Assembly (NCBI GenBank): GCA_002733915.1 | Contig: NVXN01000003.1 | Span: forward strand, 248,032-256,446 | Direction: 5' to 3' | DNA from: Aequorivita sp. | GTDB taxonomy: Bacteria; Bacteroidota; Bacteroidia; Flavobacteriales; Flavobacteriaceae | DNA length: 8,415 bases | Shown: piece by piece, positions 1 through 5,697 of the stretch | Numbering within the stretch: position 1 is the first letter of the stretch | Layout: each line of letters starts with the position of its first letter | Position numbers and translations under genes: made by a program | The notes under the pieces: generated by a model | The model's input: the letters and a program-made list of their open reading frames with translations, nothing else | The model's database searches: none | What the model was told of the DNA's origin: nothing

Positions 1-710
1 TCTCCATATTGCTGAAAGGCATTTACCGTATCTACGGGCCAGTTGAAAACTACAATATCATTCCGCTTTATATCCTGGAATCCCGGAAATCTAAAGTATG
101 GAATCTGTGGTTTGGACAGGTATGATTTCGTTTTAATTACGGGAATGGTATCGTGTACCATTGGAAAAGAAATGGGCGTCATTGGCGTGCGCGCTCCATA
201 ATGGAATTTGCTCACAAACAGGAAATCACCAACTAAAAGGGTCTTTTCCAAAGAAGAAGTGGGGATGGTAAACGGCTGCATAAAATAGGTATGCACAATG
301 GTGGCGGCAACTACCGCAAAAAGTATGGAACTCACCCACTCTCCCGTGGAAGTACGCGGTTTCAAGCTTCTATCTTTTATGTGGGTTACTTTTTGGGTGT
401 AATTGATGTAATAAATATAGAGACCCAAAGTCAGCAAAACCAAAACCGTATCGGTTGTGGAATTACGGCCGAAACTGCGCAAGGTTTCCACCCAGACCAC
501 TGGAAACATAATTAAATTTACGATGGGCACAAAAAGCAAAATGGTCCACCACCAGGGGCGGTTGATAATCTTCATCAAAACCACGGCATTGTAAACCGGT
601 ACGGCTGCTTCCCAAGCTTTTCTACCTGCTGTTTGGTACAACTTCCACGTGCCAGCAAAATGGATTACCTGAACTATCAAAAAAAATATAAACCAACCTG
701 TCCAACTCAT
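1..710 (-). CDS. lepB: Signal peptidase I, N-terminal 236 residues (C-terminus beyond window)
   Basis: This membrane serine protease removes signal peptides from exported proteins at the cytoplasmic membrane. I translated it by hand from an ATG at 708-710; the frame stays open to the window edge, so the C-terminal catalytic part is missing. The N-terminal half (about residues 5-105) has three hydrophobic segments and a motif ending in NRPWWW, resembling the DUF5684-type module known in front of Bacteroidota signal peptidases. A further hydrophobic segment (about 126-143) leads into QPFTIPTSSLEKTLLVGDF, the peptidase box. By alignment with E. coli Ser90 the nucleophile should be Ser153. The residue after it is Leu instead of the usual Met. 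The general-base lysine and the later boxes lie outside the window. It is the last visible gene of the parA-parB-DUF5683-dapB run, 80 bp after dapB. Family identity is firm; the domain name for the N-terminal part is less sure. Confidence 0.92.
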   Translation of the reverse strand, partial: MSWTGWFIFFLIVQVIHFAGTWKLYQTAGRKAWEAAVPVYNAVVLMKIINRPWWWTILLFVPIVNLIMFPVVWVETLRSFGRNSTTDTVLVLLTLGLYIYYINYTQKVTHIKDRSLKPRTSTGEWVSSILFAVVAATIVHTYFMQPFTIPTSSLEKTLLVGDFLFVSKFHYGARTPMTPISFPMVHDTIPVIKTKSYLSKPQIPYFRFPGFQDIKRNDIVVFNWPVDTVNAFQQYG

Positions 711-752
711 CGTTTATTATTTATTATTGTTTTTTATTCTTTATTAAAAGCT

Positions 753-804
753 GTTAATTCGTTAATTTGGGATTCGGCAATCTACAATCGTCAATCGTTA
801 ATTT
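753..804. repeat. Short direct repeats across the dapB stop codon and dapB-lepB gap
   Basis: Two simple repeats are interleaved. CAATC occurs three times at exact 7-base spacing (778-782, 785-789, 792-796). GTTAATT occurs three times (753-759, 761-767, 797-803), and the longer CGTTAATTT occurs twice, 36 bases apart (760-768, 796-804). The units run into the 3' end of dapB, whose stop codon (791-793) lies inside the array. The rest of the 80-bp gap (711-752) is very AT-rich and forms the lepB leader. No clear terminator or promoter consensus is visible. The array may be a remnant of a dispersed intergenic repeat; function unknown. Confidence 0.5.
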
Positions 805-1501
805 TTATTCCTAACACGTCTTTCATTGTAAAAATACCTTTTTTATCCTTTAAAAACTCCGCTGCCAAAATAGCCCCCAAAGCAAATCCTTCACGACTGT
901 GCGCTTCGTGTTTCAATGAAATGGTATCGATGGAGGAATCATAGGAAACTATATGTGTTCCTTTTACATCTTCTTCCCGTTTTGCTGTAATATTTAAAGT
1001 ATTTTCTTCGGAAGTATTTAGCTTCCAATCCTTTTTATCGCTGTGTTTCAAAATTCCCTCGGCAATGGTAATGGCCGTGCCGCTGGGAGCATCCTTCTTT
1101 TGAAGGTGATGTATTTCTTCCACTGAAACGTTATATTCTTTCCACGGCGCTATCAACTTTGCGGCATACTCATTTATGCTGAAAAAAAGATTTACCCCAA
1201 CGCTGAAGTTGGACGCATAGATGAAGCTTCCGTTACGGTTTTCACACAACTTTACCATTTCATCATATTTATCAAGCCAGCCCGTTGTACCGGAAACAAT
1301 TGGTGTTCCAGCTTCCAATGCTTTTGAAATATTCTTAATAGCCACTTCTGGGGATGAAAAATCAATGGCGATATCTGCGTCTTCAAATTTCCCTTCAGAA
1401 GTTTCACTCATGCTTTTAAAAACGATGGAATGACCTTTTTCCAAAGCCAATTTTTCAATTGTCTTGCCCATTTTTCCATAACCGAGAAGTGCTATTTTCA
1501 T
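791..1501 (-). CDS. dapB: 4-hydroxy-tetrahydrodipicolinate reductase
   Basis: DapB is a cytoplasmic enzyme that reduces the dehydrated form of 4-hydroxy-tetrahydrodipicolinate with NAD(P)H to tetrahydrodipicolinate, feeding lysine and the meso-diaminopimelate of peptidoglycan. At 236 aa it has the usual length for Bacteroidota, somewhat shorter than the enterobacterial enzyme. The N-terminal Rossmann fold starts MKIALLGYGKMGK, with the GxGxMG nucleotide loop at residues 7-12. SGTTGW lies at 70-75. The signature EEIHHLQKKDAPSGTA spans 128-143. By alignment to E. coli H159 and K163, the catalytic residues should be His131 and Lys135. The end matches the substrate-binding and tetramer domain (HEAHSREGFALGA). 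The ATG start sits 7 bp after the DUF5683 stop, so the two are almost certainly co-transcribed. All key residues seen are intact. Confidence 0.97.
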   Translation of the reverse strand: MKIALLGYGKMGKTIEKLALEKGHSIVFKSMSETSEGKFEDADIAIDFSSPEVAIKNISKALEAGTPIVSGTTGWLDKYDEMVKLCENRNGSFIYASNFSVGVNLFFSINEYAAKLIAPWKEYNVSVEEIHHLQKKDAPSGTAITIAEGILKHSDKKDWKLNTSEENTLNITAKREEDVKGTHIVSYDSSIDTISLKHEAHSREGFALGAILAAEFLKDKKGIFTMKDVLGIKIND

Positions 1502-1508
1502 TGAAAAT

Positions 1509-2090
1509 TCATTTAAGTCGATAAGTCAGCGATATTCCGTACTGCGGTTGTGCGTTAAATTGATTGTAATCAAAATTGGGTTGCAGCGAAAGATCTTCAC
1601 TTACTTCGTATTGCCGTAAATGTGCATCCACATTGGCATCAACTACATTCAGCAAATAAAAAGCAACGGTAACAATAATGCTGATGCTCTTGTTTTTTTG
1701 TGCAGATTTTTGGGCATTTATCAATCGGTCGTCAGAAATTCCTTGAAATTCATCATCGTCATAGCCCGCAAGTCTTCGTTTGTAAGCATCCCGGAAACGA
1801 TCGTATTCATCATCTTGCTGTTTATAGAAGTAAACTCCAGCCGCCATCCCTGCATAAATAATAGGGATTTTCCAGTATTTTTTATTGTAAACCTGCCCCA
1901 GACCCGGAACCACCGCGGAGTAAAATGCAGCTTTTGCAGGAGCCAACGGATTGTATTCCTCTTTTGGTAAAATTGAATCATTCACCACCATTACTCTTTC
2001 TTCTTTCTTTACTTTTAAGGAATCAGTAGTTTGCGCAAACAGTCCTGTGGCGAAGATTAAAAAAAAAATATTTAGGAAATTATTTTTCAC
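1509..2090 (-). CDS. DUF5683 family exported membrane protein
   Basis: This 193-aa protein of unknown function belongs to the DUF5683 group, commonly found between parB and dapB in Bacteroidota. The start is GTG (2088-2090), overlapping the end of parB by 11 bp, which suggests translational coupling. Residues 1-19 form a signal peptide with likely cleavage at LFA-Q. The core PLAPAKAAFYSAVVPGLGQ (48-66), followed by VYNKKYWKIPIIYAG, is the family hallmark and carries a hydrophobic segment (about 74-88). A charged linker rich in D, R and K (93-125) follows, then a second hydrophobic segment (about 135-150) with FYLLNVVDANVDAHL. The C-terminus ends in alternating aromatic residues (YGISLTYRLK), reminiscent of a final beta strand of an envelope protein, though one strand proves nothing. 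Its place beside the segregation genes hints at an envelope role in growth or division, but that is inference. Confidence 0.85.
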   Translation of the reverse strand: MKNNFLNIFFLIFATGLFAQTTDSLKVKKEERVMVVNDSILPKEEYNPLAPAKAAFYSAVVPGLGQVYNKKYWKIPIIYAGMAAGVYFYKQQDDEYDRFRDAYKRRLAGYDDDEFQGISDDRLINAQKSAQKNKSISIIVTVAFYLLNVVDANVDAHLRQYEVSEDLSLQPNFDYNQFNAQPQYGISLTYRLK

Positions 2091-2979
2091 TTTTGATTAG
2101 CTTCAAAATACGTTCGAAGTCTTCTTTGTTTTTGAAGGGAACAACTAGTTGTCCTTTACCGGATTTTGCGACTTTTACTTCAACTGAAGTCTCAAAAAGA
2201 TCGGTCAATTCCTTCTTTGCCTTTTTGGCAAATGGCGGCGCAGTGGCTTTTTGTGGCTTAGTTTTTTTTTCAGGATTTTTATAACCTCGCACCAGTGCTT
2301 CGGTATCGCGAACTGATAGGCTTTGGCTCAAAATCTTTTCGTAAATATCGAGTTGGTCATTTAAATCATCAACATTTATAAGCGCACGGCCGTGGCCCAT
2401 GCTTATGAAGCCGTCGCGCATTCCAGTTTGAATGATTGGATCCAATTTTAGCAAACGCAAATAGTTTGCAATGGTAGAACGGTTCTTCCCCACCCTGTCA
2501 CTCAATTCTTCTTGGGTCACGTTAATTTCTTCAATCAAGCGTTGGTATGAAAGTGCAATTTCAATTGGGTCTAAATCTTGGCGCTGGATGTTTTCCACCA
2601 AAGCCATTTCCAAGGATTCTTGATCATTGGCAATACGAATATACGCGGGAATAGTTTCCAGCCCAACCAATTTTGAAGCTCGGAAACGACGTTCCCCACC
2701 TACCAATTGGTATTTATTGAAATCGAGTTTACGAACGGTAATCGGTTGTATAACTCCCAATTCCTTAATGGATGAAGCCAACTCACGAAGTGATTCTTCG
2801 TTAAAACTGGTTCGTGGCTGAAAAGGGTTTACTTCAATACTGCCCAATTCCAGCTCTACAATGCTGCCCACAACCTTGTCGGCATTTTTGTCTGCAACAG
2901 ATTTTATATCATTGGATGGATCTTTCAGCAATGCTGAAAGTCCGCGGCCCAAGGCTTGTTTTTTGGTCGCTTTCGCCAT
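2080..2979 (-). CDS. parB: Chromosome partitioning protein ParB (Spo0J/Noc-type CTPase)
   Basis: ParB binds centromere-like parS sites, spreads as a CTP-dependent clamp, and works with ParA to place the replicated origin regions. It is 299 aa, typical for the family. The N-terminal tail has the ALGRGLSALL motif (9-18), the usual ParA-contacting segment. The ParB/Srx CTPase domain follows: NPFQPR (51-56), GGERRFRA (94-101, CTP binding) and ENIQRQDLDP (129-138). A helix-turn-helix for parS recognition is visible at about 154-178 (VTQEELSDRVGKNRSTIANYL). A lysine-rich linker (238-257) leads to a C-terminal dimerisation domain. Its ATG directly follows the parA stop codon (GAATAAATGGCG, no gap), and its end overlaps the next gene. 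No good parS site was found in the window. Confidence 0.97.
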   Translation of the reverse strand: MAKATKKQALGRGLSALLKDPSNDIKSVADKNADKVVGSIVELELGSIEVNPFQPRTSFNEESLRELASSIKELGVIQPITVRKLDFNKYQLVGGERRFRASKLVGLETIPAYIRIANDQESLEMALVENIQRQDLDPIEIALSYQRLIEEINVTQEELSDRVGKNRSTIANYLRLLKLDPIIQTGMRDGFISMGHGRALINVDDLNDQLDIYEKILSQSLSVRDTEALVRGYKNPEKKTKPQKATAPPFAKKAKKELTDLFETSVEVKVAKSGKGQLVVPFKNKEDFERILKLIKSEK

Positions 2980-3750
2980 TTATTCTTTTTCGTTTTTCTG
3001 AATTAATTCGTGCGCCAGGCTTAAATAATTGTCGGCTCCTTTACTCGCGGCATCGTAACTGATGATGCTTTCACCGTAACTGGGCGCTTCACTTAAACGC
3101 ACATTTCGCTGAATGATTGTTTCAAAAACCATTTCGTCAAAATGCTTTTTCACCTCATCTACTACTTGGTTTGAAAGGCGAAGTCGCTGATCATACATCG
3201 TCAACAACAATCCTTCAATATCAAGGTTTTCGTTATGTATTTTTTGAACGCTTTTTATGGTATTCAAAAGTTTTCCAAGACCTTCCAAGGCGAAATATTC
3301 ACACTGAATAGGAATGATAACCGAATCAGCCGCCGTTAGGGCATTCAAAGTAAGCAATCCCAAAGATGGCGCGCAATCTATGAGAATATAGTCATAATCT
3401 GCCTTTAAGCCTTCTATGGCCTTTCTCAGCATATACTCGCGGTTTTCCACATCTACCAATTCAATTTCGATAGCCACTAAATCTATGTGGGAAGGTATTA
3501 AATCTAAATTTGGAGAATTTGTTGAAACGATTGCTTCCTTTGCCGTTGCGCTGTGCTCAAGCAATTGATAGGTTCCCATTTCAACAGTTTCAACGTCTAT
3601 GCCCAAACCCGAGGTGGCATTGGCCTGTGGATCTGCATCTATGAGTAAAACCTTTTTCTCCAAAACGCCCAGTGAGGCCGCTAAATTTACCGAGGTCGTG
3701 GTCTTTCCCACGCCTCCTTTTTGGTTTGCAATTGCAATTATTTTACCCAT
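2980..3750 (-). CDS. parA: Chromosome partitioning ATPase ParA (Soj type)
   Basis: ParA is a deviant-Walker P-loop ATPase that binds nucleoid DNA as an ATP dimer and is released by ParB, moving the ParB-parS complex. It is 256 aa and begins MGKIIAIANQKGGVGKTTT; the deviant Walker A (KGGVGKTT) is at 11-18 with the signature lysine Lys11. Walker A' (LLIDADPQ) is at 35-42 and Walker B (YILIDCAPSLG) at 121-131. The conserved C-terminal stretch RNVRLSEAPSYGESI covers 215-229. There is no N-terminal helix-turn-helix, so this is the short chromosomal Soj-like form rather than a plasmid type Ia ParA. It heads the five-gene minus-strand run and is followed without a gap by parB. A candidate promoter lies just upstream. 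Confidence 0.97.
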   Translation of the reverse strand: MGKIIAIANQKGGVGKTTTSVNLAASLGVLEKKVLLIDADPQANATSGLGIDVETVEMGTYQLLEHSATAKEAIVSTNSPNLDLIPSHIDLVAIEIELVDVENREYMLRKAIEGLKADYDYILIDCAPSLGLLTLNALTAADSVIIPIQCEYFALEGLGKLLNTIKSVQKIHNENLDIEGLLLTMYDQRLRLSNQVVDEVKKHFDEMVFETIIQRNVRLSEAPSYGESIISYDAASKGADNYLSLAHELIQKNEKE

Positions 3751-3774
3751 TAATTTGCTTGAAATTTTAGCAGT

Positions 3775-3804
3775 TAAAAGTACAATTATTTATGTGGATA
3801 GAAA
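3775..3804 (-). promoter_or_regulatory. Candidate Bacteroidota-type promoter for the parA run
   Basis: On the minus strand, TACTTTTA (3775-3782) resembles the Bacteroidota -7 box TAnnTTTG, with TTTC (3801-3804) 18 bases upstream in the place of the -33 TTTG box. Transcription would start near 3770, giving a leader of about 20 bases before the parA ATG. Both boxes deviate at one position from consensus in AT-rich DNA, so this is only a candidate. Confidence 0.35.
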
Positions 3805-3841
3805 ATCATTTTTGTTAACAGGAAGTAAACAATGACCCTGC

Positions 3842-3936
3842 GGGAAAATCCCAAATTTTGAAATCCCAAATTCCAAATAAATATCAATCTTTAAAAATCA
3901 AGATTCAACTGTCTTGGAATTTGGTGCTTGGGTTTT
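3842..3936. repeat. Structured intergenic repeat with 'aaatcccaaatt' units and inverted arms
   Basis: The unit AAATCCCAAATT occurs at 3846-3857 and 3861-3872 (15-base period). CCAAATTCCAA (3866-3876) has an exact inverted copy TTGGAATTTGG (3914-3924), and the next bases (TTGGGTTTT, 3928-3936) roughly mirror the left flank. Inside the loop is a second perfect hairpin, AATCTT (3886-3891) with AAGATT (3900-3905). A small GGG-AAAAT-CCC repeat sits at 3842-3852. The element ends just before the stop codon of the upstream dehydrogenase gene and could fold into a long nested hairpin in its 3' untranslated region. It resembles G/T-biased dispersed intergenic repeats I associate with Flavobacteriia, which is recollection and not a search result. 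There is no strong T-run, so it is a poor classical terminator. Confidence 0.55.
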
Positions 3937-3937
3937 G

Positions 3938-4819
3938 TTATTTAGATTTTTTTTCGCGTATCATCGCCTCCAGCATATCCCACATTTGTTGGGGAACTTC
4001 TTCCAAAAGATTCATTTGCCCAGCGCCTTTTAGCCATTCGCCGCCATCTATAACTATTACTTCGCCGTTTATGTACGCTGAAAAATCGGAAACGAGATAT
4101 GCGGCGAGATTAGCGAGTTCTTGGTGTTCGCCCACACGCTTTACGGGAACTTTTTTTGCGGGATCAAATTTCTCCTTCAAATCGCCCGGTAGCAATCTGT
4201 CCCAAGCGCCTTTTGTCGGGAATGGCCCGGGAGCGATGGCATTAAAACGGATTCCGTATTTTGCCCATTCTACCGCCAAGGAGCGCGTCATAGCCAATAC
4301 ACCAGCTTTTGCAGTAGCACTCGGCACAACGTATGCTGACCCCGTGAAGGCATATGTTGTAACAATATTCAAAACAGTTTTATTGGTTTCTTTTTTATCA
4401 ATCCAATGTTTTCCGAAGGCAAGGGTGCAGTTTTTTGTTCCTTTTAAAACGATGTCAATTATAGTGTCAAAAGCGTTTGCGGAAAGTCGTTCCGTTGGTG
4501 AAATGAAGTTTCCTGCGGCATTGTTCAAAAGAACGTCAACTTTTCCAAATTCTTTTACCGAAGCTTCCACCATTGCTTCAACTTCTTCATAATTTCTCAC
4601 GTCACACTGCACAGGCAATACTTTTCCACCGGTTGCGGTTTCCAATTCTTCTTTTACCGTTTGTAGTTTTTCAAGGTTTCGGGAAGTGATAACCACGTTT
4701 GCGCCGAGTTCCAAAAAGTAGGTTGTCATTGCTTTTCCAAGGCCGCTTCCACCGCCGGTTACTACTATTGTTTTCCCTTTTAGCGCGTCGTCGCGAAGCA
4801 TTTTTGAAGTGTAATCCAT
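3938..4819 (-). CDS. SDR oxidoreductase, mitochondrial-type 2,4-dienoyl-CoA reductase-like
   Basis: This 293-aa short-chain dehydrogenase/reductase probably reduces 2,4-dienoyl-CoA with NADPH, a step needed to degrade unsaturated fatty acids with double bonds at even positions. The nucleotide loop TGGGSGLGKA is at 21-30, CDV (72-74) marks the adenine pocket, and NNAAGNF is at 99-105. The classical YxxxK tyrosine is replaced by Ser: S167-A-T-A-K171 within VVPSATAKAGVLAM. A tyrosine sits 11 residues earlier (Y156 in VTTYAFTGS). This is the arrangement of human DECR1 (Tyr199, Ser210, Lys214), and the C-terminal EVPQQMWDMLEAMIREKK also follows that family. The first ATG (4817-4819) is used; Met7, before LRDDALKGK, is a plausible alternative start. 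It lies upstream of parA on the same strand but is separated by 187 bp with a repeat, so it is probably its own unit. Other peroxisomal-type or trans-enoyl reductases remain possible. Confidence 0.88.
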   Translation of the reverse strand: MDYTSKMLRDDALKGKTIVVTGGGSGLGKAMTTYFLELGANVVITSRNLEKLQTVKEELETATGGKVLPVQCDVRNYEEVEAMVEASVKEFGKVDVLLNNAAGNFISPTERLSANAFDTIIDIVLKGTKNCTLAFGKHWIDKKETNKTVLNIVTTYAFTGSAYVVPSATAKAGVLAMTRSLAVEWAKYGIRFNAIAPGPFPTKGAWDRLLPGDLKEKFDPAKKVPVKRVGEHQELANLAAYLVSDFSAYINGEVIVIDGGEWLKGAGQMNLLEEVPQQMWDMLEAMIREKKSK

Positions 4820-4838
4820 GAATTTTTGTGTTTGCTTG

Positions 4839-4846
4839 TAAAGATA
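4839..4846 (-). promoter_or_regulatory. Candidate -7 box for the dienoyl-CoA reductase-like gene
   Basis: On the minus strand the octamer TATCTTTA fits TAnnTTTG at all but the last base and lies about 20 bases before the ATG. The identical octamer precedes the secreted hydrolase gene at 8097-8104. No convincing TTTG box is found at the right distance upstream, so support is weak. Confidence 0.25.
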
Positions 4847-4939
4847 AGCAGTAATATTAGGAATGAATAATTAGTTGGAAAGATTTAATGGTCAAGAAAC
4901 ATTTCGGTTTAATTGCGAAAAATAAACCCGAAAGTTAAT

Positions 4940-5007
4940 AAAGCCCTAAAAGACGGCTTTTTAAGGGTTAAAGGTTGTGAAATTACACGGTTTTCCCAAT
5001 TACAACC
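4940..5007. promoter_or_regulatory. Two inverted repeats in the divergent intergenic region
   Basis: The 202-bp gap between the divergent genes (4820-5021) holds two structures. The first is a hairpin, AAAGCC (4940-4945) with GGCTTT (4955-4960), running into further T's like a weak terminator; the neighbouring CCCTAAAA and TTTTAAGGG could pair instead. The second is an inverted repeat, GGTTGT (4973-4978) with ACAACC (5002-5007), ending 14 bases before the plus-strand ATG, where an operator could sit. No coding potential is seen in the gap. Whether these are an attenuator, an operator or chance is unknown. Confidence 0.3.
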
Positions 5008-5021
5008 AATATATTTAGAAT

Positions 5022-5648
5022 ATGGAAAAAATATTAGTAGCAGGTGCGCATGGCACCACGGGTAAAAAGATAATTTCAATTTTAAAGGAATCTAAAAAAT
5101 TCAAGCCGGTGGCGATGGTTCGAAAGGAAGAGCAGGTTTCACAATTTCAGAATGAAGGTGTGGAAACCATTTTGGCAGATCTTGAAAAAGATGTCAGTCA
5201 AACCACCAACGGCATTGACAAGGTAATTTTTGCAGCTGGTTCAGGCGGAAAAAAAGTAAAGGAAGTTGATCAGGAGGGTGCCAAAAAGCTGATGGATGCC
5301 GCAAAAGCAAAAAGCGTGAAAAAATTTGTTATGCTAAGTTCCATGGGTGCTGATAAACCCGAGGAAGCTGACGAAATTCAAGAATATTTAAAGGCAAAAC
5401 ACAATGCTGATGAATATCTAAAACAATTGGGAATTCTATATAGCATAGTGCGCCCAGGATCACTAACCAATAACGACGGAAAAGGAAAAATTGAACTGGA
5501 CAACAAACTGAACAAGCGCGGAGAAATACCACGTAGAGACGTTGCAGAAACACTCGTTGGCGCGTTAGATGATGCTGTTGCAAGAAACAAAACTTTTGAA
5601 ATTTTGGAAGGCGAGGTTTATATAAAGGCTGCGCTGGAAAAGATTTAA
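5022..5648 (+). CDS. NAD(P)-binding atypical SDR protein (NAD(P)H-binding domain family)
   Basis: This 208-aa cytoplasmic Rossmann-fold protein belongs to the atypical SDR group (SDR_a5-like, same fold as YwnB and BVR-B-like proteins). The glycine-rich loop VAGAHGTTGKK is at 6-16 (GxxGxxG). VRKEEQ (33-38) follows strand 2, where NADP specificity is usually set; the Arg favours NADP, though this is inference. FVMLSSMGADKP (102-113) is the conserved SSMGA strand. YLKAK (122-126) has YxxxK spacing, and the following NADEYLKQLGILYSIVRPG is the typical family run before the substrate pocket. RRDVAETLVGAL (171-182) is the conserved C-terminal helix motif. Substrate and pathway cannot be told from sequence. 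It is transcribed alone, divergent from the dienoyl-CoA reductase-like gene and convergent with the 2H phosphoesterase gene, ending at a strong shared terminator. Confidence 0.88.
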   Translation: MEKILVAGAHGTTGKKIISILKESKKFKPVAMVRKEEQVSQFQNEGVETILADLEKDVSQTTNGIDKVIFAAGSGGKKVKEVDQEGAKKLMDAAKAKSVKKFVMLSSMGADKPEEADEIQEYLKAKHNADEYLKQLGILYSIVRPGSLTNNDGKGKIELDNKLNKRGEIPRRDVAETLVGALDDAVARNKTFEILEGEVYIKAALEKI

Positions 5649-5665
5649 TATTCTATTCTGATTAT

Positions 5666-5697
5666 AAAAAAAAGCACCTTTTAAAAGGTGCTTTTTT
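5666..5697. terminator. Bidirectional intrinsic terminator between convergent genes
   Basis: Bases 5668-5697 form a perfect 30-base palindrome: six A's, GCACCTTTT, its mirror AAAAGGTGC, then six T's. Read on either strand it gives a GC-containing hairpin followed by a T-run, so it can end both the plus-strand gene (stop at 5648) and the minus-strand 2H phosphoesterase gene. The TAA of the latter's C-terminal frame (5696-5698) overlaps the outer edge of the stem. Confidence 0.9.

Noticed and set aside
291..515. A 74-codon plus-strand open frame inside lepB
   Set aside because: Antisense to the membrane module and active-site region of lepB, which is conserved in the minus frame.
642..655. CTTCCACGTGCCAG as a possible parS site
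   Set aside because: It shares the CCACGTG core with parS-like palindromes but only about 10 of 14 bases, is not symmetric, and lies within lepB codons (AGTWK). No better site is seen in the window.
633..944. A 103-codon plus-strand open frame across the lepB-dapB junction
   Set aside because: It overlaps conserved coding sequence of lepB and dapB on the other strand and includes the repeat-bearing gap; no protein family features.
3858..4592. A 244-codon open frame on the plus strand opposite the dienoyl-CoA reductase-like gene
   Set aside because: It is an antisense shadow of a clearly conserved SDR gene; its translation shows no recognisable domain and is rich in S, F and P as expected of such shadows.
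5010..5017. TATATTTA as a -7 box for the plus-strand NAD(P)-binding gene
   Set aside because: It would place the transcription start at or inside the ATG and has no TTTG at a proper distance; a leaderless mRNA is possible but unsupported.
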